A DNA stretch of 64,000 bases from Pseudorasbora parva (taxonomy: Eukaryota; Chordata; Actinopteri; Cypriniformes; Gobionidae): positions 2,540,820-2,604,819 of the forward strand of contig NC_090179.1 in assembly GCF_024679245.1 (NCBI RefSeq), read 5' to 3'. The notes under the pieces were generated by a model. That model was not told where the DNA came from and did no database searches. It saw only the letters and a list, made by a program, of their open reading frames with translations. Numbering within the stretch: the first letter of the stretch is position 1; every line of letters begins with the position of its first letter. Both the position numbers and the translations under genes were made by a program. Of this stretch, positions 23,611 to 34,317 are shown piece after piece.

Positions 23611-23788
23611 ACAGAAAACTTATTTTACAAAAGTCTATCTCTTTAACTCTTTCTCCGCTAGTGTTTAAAAAAAAAGTTGCTAGCCACCGCCAGGGTTTTT
23701 GACCATTTTCAGTGAATAGCCCACAGAATATTTAGTTTTATGAATATCTGAACACTGAAAAATATCTGAAAAACTAAACAAAACAACT

Positions 23789-23990
23789 GTTCCCTTTCGA
23801 CAAGGAACTCGAGCTGCGTCAGCTTGATGCTACGGGGGAACGCCTCCAGCGTGACCGTGTCTGAAACGCTATCCAATCACATCAGTCCTACTGACCGGCG
23901 ACAGCCTCTGACGTCATCGACGTGCGACCAGGAAGTATAAAAGGGCGCCTTGCAAACACAACCGCATCCATTTTGTCTTCAGGGACTGTC
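23789..23990 (+). repeat. left inverted terminal repeat of the DIRS element
   Basis: It begins GTTCCCTTTCGACAAGGAAC and matches the inverse of 28103-28300 with only scattered differences from the GCTGCGTCAGCTTGA motif onward. The outermost 35 bp differ between the two ends, as is usual for DIRS. Confidence 0.88.
23873..23943 (+). promoter_or_regulatory. promoter-like CCAAT, CRE and TATA set in the left ITR
   Basis: CCAAT at 23873-23877, a perfect palindromic cAMP-response element TGACGTCA at 23909-23916 and TATAAAAG at 23936-23943 are followed about 80 nt later by the gag start. Order and spacing resemble a compact RNA polymerase II promoter. Function is inferred from the motifs. Confidence 0.6.
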
Positions 23991-24023
23991 TTGTCTGATT
24001 CAAAAGTAAAAAAAAAAAACATC

Positions 24024-25419
24024 ATGTCCAAGTGTGTGCACAAGAGGAAGCACGGCTTCAGAAAGTGTGCAGACCCGTGTCCCAGGTTTCTCACACCTGA
24101 GGACACACATACACTCTGCGTGTTCTGCCTGGGTGAGGAGCACGCACGGGAGGTTCTTGAAGAGAGAGCCTCCTGCGCGAACTGTGAGCGTCTGTCTCTA
24201 AAGACGCTCCGCTCTCGTCTGGCCCTTTTCTCGAGGGAAGAGGGTCCGGCGGCTGGGAGTGGTCCCGCTTCTGCCGAGGCTGAGTGGCGACTTATGTCCT
24301 GGGGCTACCAGTTGGATCTGGCCCGCCGTCTAGAGACGGAGGTTGTTCTCGGCGATGGGCCAGATCACGAGGGGCGGCCGCCCGAGGGTGAGTTGGGTTA
24401 TAACTGCTCCTCATCATTGGCCGAGGAGCTCCCACTTCAGCAAGGGATGGAAGTGGAGGGTGGTGAAGCGGCCGAGGTCGAACCCTCCCAGCCATCCTGC
24501 CCCGTGCACGGGGAGCTGTTGGAGGTGATGGAACGGTCCGCCGATCGGCTGCAGGTGCCGTGGCGGCGCGTTAGGGGAGAAACCGCTCGTCCAAATCGCC
24601 TGGATGATCGGTTTCTCTCCGGCTATAACCCCCCAGCTCTTGGGAGCCTTCCATTCCTCCCCGATCTCCACGAGCAGATCGCGGGGGCATGGAGGACCCC
24701 GTTCTCGGCTCGCTTATTCCGCCATCAGCGGGCTAATTTCGCTGATGTGGAAGGAGTGGCCGAGGCGGGGTACGTGTCGATGCCGCCAGTGGATGAGACA
24801 TTCGCGAACTATCTCCATGGCGGTGCTGCAGGCTTTCCAAGCCGACCTGCTGAGGGACCTTGATCAGGGGGAACGTCAGGGTGGCCTACCCCCTGATGCG
24901 ATGGCTGAGCTCCGCTGCACCACAGATCTAGCTCTCCGGGCCACCAAACAAACAGCGGTCGCCATCGGGCGTTCGATGGCGGCTATGGTGGCCACGGAGA
25001 GACATCTGTGGCTGAACCTTGCGGGCATCGGGGGGAAAGAAAGGGCCTTTCTCCTCGATGCCCCGGTTTCGCCCTCTGAGCTTTTCGGCACCTCCGTCGA
25101 GGCGGTGGTGGGGAAGTTTAGAGAGGTGAAGGCATGCTCAGCGGCGTTTAAGACCTGGATCCCGCTGAGGTCCGGGGCCGTGCCCAGGCAGGCGGGTGTG
25201 CCTGGTACGTCACAGTCTGAGGACTGGAGGCAAGACCAGCGAGCAAGCGTGGCCTCTCGGGCGCCCCCTCCGTGGCGGAGTAGGGCGCAAAAGAGGCGGG
25301 ACACCCGGAACCGGAGGAAAGGTGCCGGTGACGAAGACGAAGTAAGCGAGCCCTTCCTCCCACCTTTTCCCTCGGTGCTTGAAATCAGGCCAGGCGGGGC
25401 CAATAATGAGCGGACGTGA
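24024..25419 (+). pseudogene. DIRS gag-like protein, frameshifted
   Basis: The chosen start is the ATG at 24024 (MSKCVHKRKHG), after an A-rich leader. The N-terminal 60 residues hold paired cysteines (CADPC, CVFCLGEEH, CANCERLS) that could bind zinc. The frame runs to 24863, but the conserved C-terminal part continues in another frame (about 24810-25419): LQAFQADLL, RATKQTAVAIGRSMA, ERHLWLNL and DAPVSPSELFG. That block is the gag domain related to vertebrate LAP2-alpha. A single net shift near 24815-24835 therefore separates the two halves. An Arg/Ser-rich, basic segment precedes the end. Gag packages element RNA; this copy could not make the full protein without frameshifting. Confidence 0.78.
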
Positions 25420-26980
25420 GACTCTGACGGCCCGTCTGGTCTGGTGAGCAGGCGCCCCCTTCAGGTTTGGGGTGCTTTTTGTTATGGGCTTATCGAAAAA
25501 GTTATAAGCATGAAGAGCTAGAAGCGGGAAAGTTGTGTTTTTTCCTTGTGAGAAAGTAGTTGTCTGACTAAACTCGACCGCTTCCCTGAGTGGACATGAG
25601 GGGTCGTAAAAGAAGGGAGATTCGTCGTTGGACGCTTCGTCGGAAAGCAACCCTCGGGCGGTGTGTGCGCCCGCACGCTGGATGCTGTAAGTATATGCCT
25701 GTGCATGGATGTCATCGCGCGCCAGTGGGAGCTGGTAAGTCCTCAGTATGAGGGAGGTTTATTTGTCTTAAATGCTGTGTGCTCCCGCCGAGGGTGTGTT
25801 GTAAGGGCCGCTAGTTCCCCTGTTTGGTGGCCAGAACGATCTTTTATAGAAGCTGTGATGCGGCTGGTTAGAGCTAGCCTCGCTAGTGGAGAGTAGCCGT
25901 CACGTTGTGCCAGTAAATACGTTACTGTGGAGTTTTCTCTCAGTATTGAGAGTGGGCTATCGCTCATTCTTGCGGAAATATATTTTACAAACTAAGCGAG
26001 TGTGGGTGTTCCTAGCGGCTCGACTTAAAGCTCCGGGCCACCGGAGGGCAAGTGTTTTAGCGTTACCCTCTGCGGACGTGCATAACGTAAGGGTGAGTTA
26101 GGCTAACACGCGAACGACATATGTGTGCCCAGCCCCCGCGGGGCTTGGGCATTAGGTTTCTGTGGCTTGGGTGCTCCCAGCCTTAGCAGATACTGGTATA
26201 CAGGCATGCCCTTCAGGCTACCAAAAAAAAAAAAAAAAGAAGTGGTTAGCCTAGGCTGTTATTAACAGGTGGTGGTGTGTAAGGTGGTTTCACACACCCC
26301 TATTCAGCCTCCTCTCATGTTAGAGTCGCCTGGCCAGGGCCCACCCCCTTTACTGCGTTCGGGGTTTGGTAATGCAGATTGAAAAGGTGGGAGCAGTATG
26401 AGATTTGGGAACTTAGCCTGTAAGGCCGTAAGAAAAGGTTTTATGGGCCATTTGGGCCAAGCTAATTAACCCCATCGGAGAGATGTGGGGCCGTAGTAAC
26501 TATTATTCGCATACTTGCAATAATCCTGCCCATTGCTCTGTGTTTTTGCTCCACCTTTTTAGGGCTCGGGGTGAGCTCCACGCACAACCTGCGTGCTTCG
26601 TGAGGGTCCCGTTGGATGCTCCCCTGGGAACCCAAGCACCACCATGGCTGACGCCCTAGCATAAATGGCAGGCCGCTGGATAAGAGGAGCGGTCGCCCCA
26701 AGGCTGGTGTTGTAAGTTGTACTCTCCTCACTTAGAGGGTTGGAGGTGCATTTTTCTGCTGAGTACACCGCTTTGGCAAAGCAATTAGGTCTGTGTTGTA
26801 GGTACTGCCGGATGAGACTGGGCTTCGCAGGGAGGACCCCGTGAGCCTCCGAATGAAGCCAGCAGCAAGCTGTGCCACAACAGGCCTTCTGGTTGGAGTG
26901 GCGGCATCAGGGCCCATGTGCGCTTAGGAGGTATCTCCCCTTTTTGATGTCACAGTCAGCAGTACCTCGTCAACAGAGTA

Positions 26981-27010
26981 GTACTGGTCAGTACTGATCA
27001 GTACTGGTCA
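26981..27010. repeat. three tandem 10-bp units
   Basis: GTACTGGTCA, GTACTGATCA and GTACTGGTCA stand head to tail. Each unit is a near palindrome. Confidence 0.9.
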
Positions 27011-27050
27011 CGAGTAGCCAGGCAGGTAGTAGGCCTCGCGGGGTCTCCCT

Positions 27051-27073
27051 GGGGGGGGGGGGGGGGGGGGGGG
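27051..27073 (+). repeat. 23-nt guanine run
   Basis: Uninterrupted G homopolymer after CTCCCT. It could fold into G-quadruplexes and is a weak spot for sequencing accuracy; its exact length should be treated with caution. Confidence 0.9.
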
Positions 27074-27971
27074 TCGAACTCCTTGGACGGAGACACATAG
27101 CAGCTTAGGCTGACAGCTAGTGGTTCCTGCCATCAGGCTCCGGTCCTAGCCGGCAGCACCTGATTGCGGTCGCATACTCTAGCACGACGAGTTGACACTG
27201 CTGCTATGCGGTCCCTACAGGACAGGGGCCTGCATAGGTTGCCTACAGCATGGTACCTACCAGGCAGGCTTAGGAGCTCACCTCTTATGAGGGTCGTCTG
27301 TGAGCTTACGGCCGCCTGGGCCTGATCAGTTGGCGGTAGGCCCCATGGGGCCTCCCGGTGAGATCAGCCTGTAGGCCTTCTCAGGCCTCCTGAGCACCCC
27401 TGTAATGTATGTGCTCGGTAGATCCTAGGATGGAGCAGCTAACTCCCCTTGCTAGCAAGGGTTGGAAAGCACTACGCTGACCTCTGTTCCCCAGGATAGC
27501 CTGTCTCTGAGGTCCGACCTGAGGCGGACACTGCCAGTTGCAGTCCCTCAGCTGGATGCCTCTCCAGAGGTGAGATTCCAAAAGCTCTGTGTGTTAACAG
27601 GCAGGGCTGGCAGACGGAAGCGCCCCGCATAGTGACGCCAGGTCAGGCCTCCCTGGTGGCATTTGGTGAAGTTCTTCCCGAATAGTGACTGGCTGGGGCG
27701 CCCTCAGGTCCCCTAGCCACATTCCCTTAAAGGAACCCCTTCTGTCGGACAGGTTGGTTCCAGGCCTTTGAGCGGCCAGGGTAGGGTACATGAAGGTGCC
27801 CCAAGGCCATGGCTCGGGCTATGACCGTAGGGAATGCTGTCACTGACAGCCTAGTGTGACCAGAGGGGGAGTGGTTCAGGCATTTCAGTTGAATTTGCTC
27901 GTCCTGACAGTTGTCACTGCCAGTAGGCATGCACTCCCCTCGGCATGGCGGCGTGGGTATATCGTTCCCTG

Positions 27972-28074
27972 TAGCGTCAAGCTGACGCAGCTCGAGTTCC
28001 CTTTCGAAAGGGAACGTCTCCAGTTACGACTGTAACCTTAGTTCCCTGAGAACAGGGAACGAGACGCTGCGTCA
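27972..28074. repeat. DIRS internal complementary region
   Basis: 27972-28014 is the inverse of 23789-23832, and 28012-28074 is the inverse of 28272-28334. The two overlap in AAC, the inverse of the GTT found at both element ends. In DIRS-1 the corresponding region templates end-joining during circle formation. Confidence 0.85.
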
Positions 28075-28102
28075 CTGTGCCATGCCTCGGGGCCTGCCTG
28101 CG

Positions 28103-28334
28103 CACAGTCACTTCAGACAAATTGGATGCGGTTGTGTTTGCAAGGCGCCCTTTTATACTTCTTGGTCGCACGTCGATGACGTCAGAGGGTGTCGCCGGTC
28201 AGTAGGACTGATGTGATTGGATAGCGTTTCAGACACCGGTCACGCTGGAGGCGTTCCCCCGTACTGTCAAGCTGACGCAGCATCTCGTTCCCTGTTCTCA
28301 GGGAACTAAGGTTACAGTCGTAACCGGGGACGTT
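28103..28334 (-). repeat. right inverted terminal repeat of the DIRS element
   Basis: Inverse of the left repeat, with its own outer extension ending GGGGACGTT. CCTGTTCTCAGGGAACTAAG forms a small palindrome. Confidence 0.88.
28150..28220 (-). promoter_or_regulatory. mirror-image CCAAT, CRE and TATA set in the right ITR
   Basis: On the minus strand: CCAAT at 28220-28216, TGACGTCA at 28184-28177 and TATAAAAG at 28157-28150. All three motifs are exact and the spacing is within a base of the left repeat, so a second promoter would point into the element from the opposite end. Confidence 0.55.
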
Positions 28335-28489
28335 TTGTTCTAGACTCATGCATTCCTTTTTAATCACTTTAATTCATTTTTAAACACTTTGATATGGGTG
28401 GTTGAAAAATAGATACATAAATAAATAAGACACATTTTGCACAAAAAGCTGGGGGGGGAAAAATCAAGTTATTGTGAAAGACTCCAGAT

Positions 28490-31020
28490 CAGATTCAGAT
28501 ATTTTTCAGAGATGATCAAACACAGATGAGGAGATCGAGTCCATCTACACCTCTAATGCCTCAGTCCTGGAGCTCATCCTGCTCCTCATCTCATTCACTA
28601 ACATTAGATAGATTAGATTTATATGATGATTAATGATCAGAGATGATCAGACACAGATGAGGAGATCGAGTCCATCTACACCTCTAATGCTTCAGTCCTG
28701 GAGCTCATCCTGCTCCTCATCTCATTCACTAACATTATATAGATTAGATTTATATGATAATAAATGATCAGAGATGATCAGACACAGATGAGGAGATCGA
28801 GTCCATCTACACCTCTAATGCTTCAGTCCTGCTCCTCATCTCATTCTCTAACATTAGATTAGATTTATATGATGATTAATGATCAGAGATGATCAGACAC
28901 AGATGAGGAGATCGAGTCCATCTACTCCTCTAATGCTTCAGTCCTGCTCCTCATCTCATTCTCTAACATTAGATAGATTAGATTTATATGATGATTAATG
29001 ATCAGAGATGATCAAACACAGATGAGGAGATCGAGTCCATCTACACCTCTAATGCTTCAGTCCTGCTCCTCATCCTGCTCCTCATCTCATTCACTAACAT
29101 TAGATAGATTAGATTTATATGATGATTAATGATCAGAGATGATCAGACACAGATGAGGAGATCGAGTCCATCTACACCTCTAATGCTTCAGTCCTGCTCC
29201 TCATCCTGCTCCTCATCTCATTCACTAACATTAGATAGATTAGATTTATATGATGATTAATGATCAGAGATGATCAAACACAGATGAGGAGATCGAGTCC
29301 ATCTACACCTCTAATGCTTCAGTCCTGTAGCTCATCCTGCTCCTCATCTCATTCACTAACATTAGATAGATTAGATTTATATGATGATTAATGATCAGAG
29401 ATGATCAGACACAGATGAGGAGATCGAGTCCATCTACACCTCTAATGCTTCAGTCCTGCTCCTCATCCTGCTCCTCATCTAATTCACTAACATTAGATAG
29501 ATTAGATTTATATGATGATTAATGATCGGAGATGATCAGACACAGATGAGGAGATCGAGTCCATCTAATTCTCTAATGCTTCAGTCCTGCTCCTCATCCT
29601 GCTCCTCATCTCATTCTCTAACATTAGATAGATTAGATTTATATGATGATTAATAATCAGAGATGATCAAACACAGATGAGGAGATCGAGTCCATCTACA
29701 CCTTTAATGCTTCAGTCCTGGAGCTCATCCTGCTCCTCATCTCATTCTCTAACATTAGATAGATTAGATTTATATGATGATTAATAATCAGAGATGATCA
29801 GACACAGATGAGGAGATCGAGTCCATCTACACCTCTAATGCTTCAGTCCTGGAGCTCATCCTGCTCCTCATCTCATTCACTAACATTAGATAGATTAGAT
29901 TTATATGATGATTAATAATCAGAGATGATCAAACACAGATGAGGAGATCGAGTCCATCTACACCTTTAATGCTTCAGTCCTGCTCCTCATCCTGCTCCTC
30001 ATCTCATTCACTAACATTAGATAGATTAGATTTATATGTTGATTAATGATCAGAGATGATCAGACACAGATGAGGAGATCGAGTCCATCTACACCTCTAA
30101 TGCTTCAGTCCTGGAGCTCATCCTGCTCCTCATCTCATTCTCTAACATTAGATAGATTAGATTTATATGATGATTAATGATCAGAGATGATCAGACACAG
30201 ATGAGGAGATCGAGTCCATCTACACCTTTAATGCTTCAGTCCTGCTCCTCATCCTGCTCCTCATCTCATTCTCTAACATTAGATAGATTAGATTTATATG
30301 ATGATTAATGATCAGAGATGATCAGACACAGATGAGGAGATCGAGTCCATCTACACCTCTAATGCCTCAGTCCTGGAGCTCATCCTGCTCCTCATCTCAT
30401 TCACTAACATTAGATAGATTAGATTTATATGATGATTAATGATCAGAGATGATCAGACACAGATGAGGAGATCGAGTCCATCTACACCTCTAATGCTTCA
30501 GTCCTGGAGCTCATCCTGCTCCTCATCTCATTCTCTAACATTAGATAGATTAGATTTATATGATGATTAATGATCAGAGATGATCAGACTCAGATGAGGA
30601 GATCGAGTCCATCTACTCCTCTAATGCTTCAGTCCTGCTCCTCATCCTGCTTCTCATCTCATTCACTAACATTAGATAGATTAGATTTATATGATGATTA
30701 ATGATCAGAGATGATCAGACACAGATGAGGAGATCGAGTCCATCTACACCTCTAATGCTTCGGTCCTGCTCCTCATCCTGCTCCTCATCTCATTCTCTAA
30801 CATTAGATAGATTAGATTTATATGGTGATTAATGATCAGAGATGATCAGACACAGATGAGGAGATCGAGTCCATCTACACCTCTAATGCTTCAGTCCTGG
30901 AGCTCATTCTGCTCCTCATCTCATTCTCTAACATTAGATAGATTAGATTTATATGATGATTAATGATCAGATTCAGAGATGATCAAACACAGATGAGGAG
31001 ATCGAGTCCATCAACTCCCC
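28490..31020. repeat. satellite-like array, 20 units of about 131 bp
   Basis: The motif GATGAGGAGATCGAGTCCAT starts 20 times, at 28525, 28656, 28787, 28902, 29021, 29152, 29283, 29414, 29545, 29676, 29807, 29938, 30069, 30200, 30331, 30462, 30593, 30724, 30855 and about 30991. The period is 131 bp except for two short units (115 and 119 bp) that lack a CTCATCCTGCTC-type sub-block. Units are over 90% alike, and the alternative 12-bp sub-blocks GGAGCTCATCCT and CTCCTCATCCTG define two unit types. No long frame runs through it. Confidence 0.95.
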
Positions 31021-31023
31021 TAA

Positions 31024-32378
31024 GGCCGGAAACGCACTGCAAGCGTGGCTGAGCGTTGAGTTTCTGTTGCTAGTTGACGTACAGGGAAGGCCTATACTTT
31101 ATATACTGTATACTTCATGTTAAACGTAAATGTATAGTCTACTTATACAGTAAAGACATCACAATGTAATTTATTAATATGTATTCATATAAAAAAAACA
31201 ACAACATCTAAACATATTTTCCTATTGTTTTTTTTTTCTGGAGCGCCGCGTGTCACGCAGGCAGTGTGCAAGCTCCAACCTGTAAAATCAGCACTAGGTA
31301 ACTTTTCAACCTTCATAATATATTTTCAAGACTCTTGTGATGATACATCGACCTACAATAGGTTGAAGGACACGTCTGCCATAGCTTGATGGGGTTTGTA
31401 TCGTTTTTAATCGTACTTTTAAACTTCGGGTTTCGGGTCGTAACCCGAGAACAAAAAGAACTACAAAATTTGACTGCTTTACGGCATATACGTCACTTCC
31501 ACCAACACACACACTTCCTTACATTCGGACGTGCGAGCCCAACTTTGTTCGTCGGATAATATAGTCATGTCCGAAGCAGCAGAGACAAATAAGAAAGAAA
31601 AGGTTTTGTTGGAGGAAAGCAATAAGAGGAAACGAAAAAGTGATGTGATTAAAGGCAGGACGAGGATCAACATGTGACCAGCGTTTGCTGGTCGGCGTGA
31701 GCTGAAGGAGGCGTGCCCGACCGATGCTGTCCTGCTTGTTATGGTGATTACCGACCACTCAAACATTGAACTGAAGTATCATATAGATTCTGTAAAACGC
31801 TAACCAATAGACTACTATAATGACGCTGGCTTGCAAACGTGAGCATCGTGATTATTTGGCGTTAATAAAACCCATGAAATTATATTCATATGATATGCTG
31901 AAACATGCCACTGACTGTAACGTTACCTGGGATGAAGACATTTCACACGCGACGCCAGAAGAACACCTGCATGTGAACTCCTCCTGCAGTGTTCAGGGGA
32001 ACTGTTAGTGCTGCACCAACCCGCGGGATGCTTTTATGAAGTTATTTGGCCCGCCCCGCACCACTGTATATTTTTACAACCCGCCCGCACCCGCGACCAT
32101 TAAATAGACATACGGGGTCCGCGGGTTATGAGACGACCCGCGCATCACTAGTTCAGGGCTATCAGGGCTGTCATGTCAACAAATGCACGCGTGATGGCAT
32201 CCCCTGTTGTGGGATGACAGATCTTACGACAGTAGTTGAGGACATTATTTTTTCCAAACTGTAGGGGGACCCCGAGAGCAAAAGTTGCCAAGTGCTGCTT
32301 TAACATGGGAGCTGAAATAAAAACGGACACGCAATGCAGTTGCAATGCTCACGCCACGCTTGCAGTGTGTCGCCGGCC
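31024..32378. mobile_element. TAA-flanked DNA element (PIF/Harbinger-like, non-autonomous)
   Basis: The termini GGCCGG...GCACTGCAAGCGTGG and, inverted, GGCCGGCGACACACTGCAAG are flanked by TAA at 31021-31023 and 32379-32381. A three-base TWA duplication and GG ends point to PIF/Harbinger; no transposase is present, so this is an inference. It interrupts the last unit of the satellite array. At least one other element is nested inside. Confidence 0.72.
31284..32301. mobile_element. element nested in the Harbinger-like element
   Basis: The left end CAGCACTAGGTAACTTTT near 31289 and the right end, inverted CAGCACTTGGCAACTTTT, near 32300 form imperfect inverted ends. The GCTCTCGGGGTCCCCCTAC motif near 32263-32281 lies just inside. 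Boundaries are approximate. A GC-rich 155-bp insert at 32003-32157 (ACCCGCGGG...CCCGCGCATCACT) is probably a further small hAT-like insertion. Confidence 0.5.
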
Positions 32379-32381
32379 TAA

Positions 32382-32440
32382 TGCTTCACAGTCCTGTGTC
32401 CACATTTCATTCAGTGACATTAGTTTTGATTGAGATGTTT
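32382..32440. repeat. displaced remainder of the last satellite unit
   Basis: TGCTTCACAGTCCTG...TTTCATTCAGTGACATTAG continues the unit order that was cut at CCATCAACTCCCCTAA on the other side of the transposon. The duplicated TAA joins them. Confidence 0.75.
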
Positions 32441-32681
32441 AATATTGATGATTGTGTTATTTCACACGCTTGTTTTACTGCGTTTTACTTTACTCGCGTG
32501 TGTTTAGATCAGGAGATTCTGTACTCATTCAGAAGATGCGTAATAGCGCCCACTAGAATCTAACATTGAAAACATGGAAACACTGAAAATTCAGGGAAAT
32601 GCATCCACTGTGGAAAAAAAAAAAACCTCCTGTACATTGACGAAAAACATATGGGTTGTCATATAAATTTATTAGTATTAT

Positions 32682-32682
32682 T

Positions 32683-32770
<88 letters not shown>
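32682..32770. repeat. (AT)n microsatellite
   Basis: Nearly pure AT dinucleotides, with TTTATAT and TAAATAT interruptions near the start. Confidence 0.95.
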
Positions 32771-32773
<3 letters not shown>

Positions 32774-34051
32774 GTATTATTTTTATATTATATATTATTT
32801 TTTTCTTATTTGTTACCCAAAAGTTTCATTCATACTGAAGCCAGAGGGCACCCTCGAGCAGAAACTTCACATACACCTCAGAGAAGTAATAATTTTCACG
32901 AAATCCCCAATGTGAAGCTAGTGCTGTAGCTGAATAAAAATAAGATAGAAACGCTTTGACTGATTAAACATGAAGATAAACACGACTGCATCAATATATG
33001 GTGTATTTGAGTTCTTCAAGCCTTCTCGGGTATTTTCATAAAGTATGCAGTGTTGATTGACATAGACTTCATCACTTTATAGAATACTATAAAATTAGGC
33101 ATTGTATGCCTAATTCTGTGATGAGAAGCCCCATCAGCTCACAAACACTCGACTCGGCGTGCTATTAATCATTGTATTTTGTAAAACAGGTTTATTAGCA
33201 CTTCGCTTCACTAGTTTATGAAGATGCTTGACTCCTGTTGCTTTTTCAAACTAAGCGACTCAAACTCGCAGTCTTTCAGGCGGAGAAGATTTTACTCCTT
33301 CACTGACACACTGGGCATATATTTATTTCATTCAAATCACAGCCTTTACGCTTACATAGTCGCCAATATTCAGCCAAATCGTGATTGCGTTTCAATATAG
33401 ATCAATTGTGCAGCCCTAGTGCTTACCCATGCAAAAGCAGCCTTGATGTTACTAGGGTGTTGTTTATTGGTTCATAATTCTTGTCCTGGCACATTTGCAC
33501 ATCTCTGTCATATTCTGGTCTCTAGATATGACATTCATTACTTTAAAGCTTTAAGTCAGATTACTTAGAATGGCACTGCACTTTAATTATTTGAGGTGTA
33601 ATTATCATTTTTAAGACCTATAACCTAAACAGACCAATTAAAAGGGATGACTTTTTCATTAACAGAGAAACCTGCATTTAAAAACATTCATAGGCCGCTC
33701 ATAGAAAGCATCCAGTGTTATTCTGTCAGAATGTCCCATTTCCAGACGGTTTGAAAGTCAAGAATCTGGTTCCCTTGGCAGGCAATAAATCTACACTTCA
33801 CCACTTTTAGTCCAACCATAAAGGCTGACCTACCCACTGCGGCGCTAAAGGTGACCAGGTCACTCCATCAATAAAGTCTGTCATGGACACATGTTCTTTG
33901 ACTGTCACTTCTAGGATACTTACTTGCAATTTTTGAGAACTTTTTGGAAGTTCAAGATTCGGGTCTTGATTGGAATTAAATTATGAGTGGGAAGATAGAT
34001 GTATACATTTTAAATGTATGACACCTCATCCAAGCCATAACCACTGAATCC

Positions 34052-34054
<3 letters not shown>

Positions 34055-34121
<67 letters not shown>
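34055..34121. repeat. (AT)n microsatellite
   Basis: Uninterrupted AT run of about 66 bp. Confidence 0.95.
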
Positions 34122-34122
<1 letters not shown>

Positions 34123-34317
34123 TCACACACTACACACTGAATCAGCATAATTAGTTAATTTTCCTCTATTTTATTCAATATTTAATGACTATGTTAGACA
34201 GCTGGAGTATGGAGCTAGACTTTTTCAATAAAGTTAACAAAAAAGTGTTAGTTAGAATCACTGTTGGATTTTACATAATATTAAGAACTACTAGGGAAGA
34301 ACTATATTAAGAACTAA

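Larger units (their letters stand above)
21301..23788. other. gene-free stretch with decayed DNA-transposon pieces
   Basis: At 21313-21345 TCCTGTTCCTGGAGGCACACC resembles a common fish repeat. Motifs TATTCGGATGGTAATT (21733) and ATTCGGATGGCAATTAAATT (22341) suggest an old element of about 750 bp in between. At 23310 a hAT-like start, GGCTGCACGGTTTGGGG, is readable. ATT-rich runs lie at 23452-23610. No gene is supported; the 81-codon frame at 22495 has no recognisable features. Confidence 0.35.
25855..27370 (+). repeat. non-coding core of the DIRS element, homologous to 952-2650
   Basis: See the entry for 952-2650; the order of conserved blocks is the same. Here it is bracketed by DIRS structures, showing that the core is a resident part of this element. 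It contains an A-run at 26224-26239, three tandem GTACTGRTCA units at 26981-27010 and a 23-nt G run. No frame of convincing length is present in it. Confidence 0.72.
23789..28334 (+). mobile_element. DIRS-type tyrosine-recombinase retroelement, gag-only derivative
   Basis: Inverted terminal repeats lie at 23789-23990 and 28103-28334. The internal complementary region 27972-28074 consists of the inverse of the left outer end followed by the inverse of the right outer end, overlapping in GTT/AAC. This is the arrangement by which DIRS elements circularise. Both outer boundaries carry GTT. A gag-like gene follows the left repeat, but no reverse transcriptase, RNase H, methyltransferase or tyrosine recombinase is present. 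Their place is taken by about 2.5 kb of non-coding DNA that is itself repeated at 952-2650. The element would depend on proteins from complete relatives. Confidence 0.87.
32441..34317. other. gene-free AT-rich interval with microsatellites
   Basis: (AT)n runs lie at 32682-32770 and 34055-34121. A hAT-type right end TGCAGCCCTAG is at 33409-33419, after AATCGTGATTGCGTTTCAAT; its left end was not found. The stretch 33700-33960 looks like single-copy sequence but shows no frame, so I see no gene. Confidence 0.4.

Noticed and set aside
24292..25403. Antisense frames opposite the gag gene
   Set aside because: GC-rich shadow frames of the DIRS gag region with no recognisable motifs.
28490..31020. 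Regular array considered as CRISPR-like
   Set aside because: Units are contiguous 131-bp repeats without unique spacers, in a vertebrate genome; it is a satellite.
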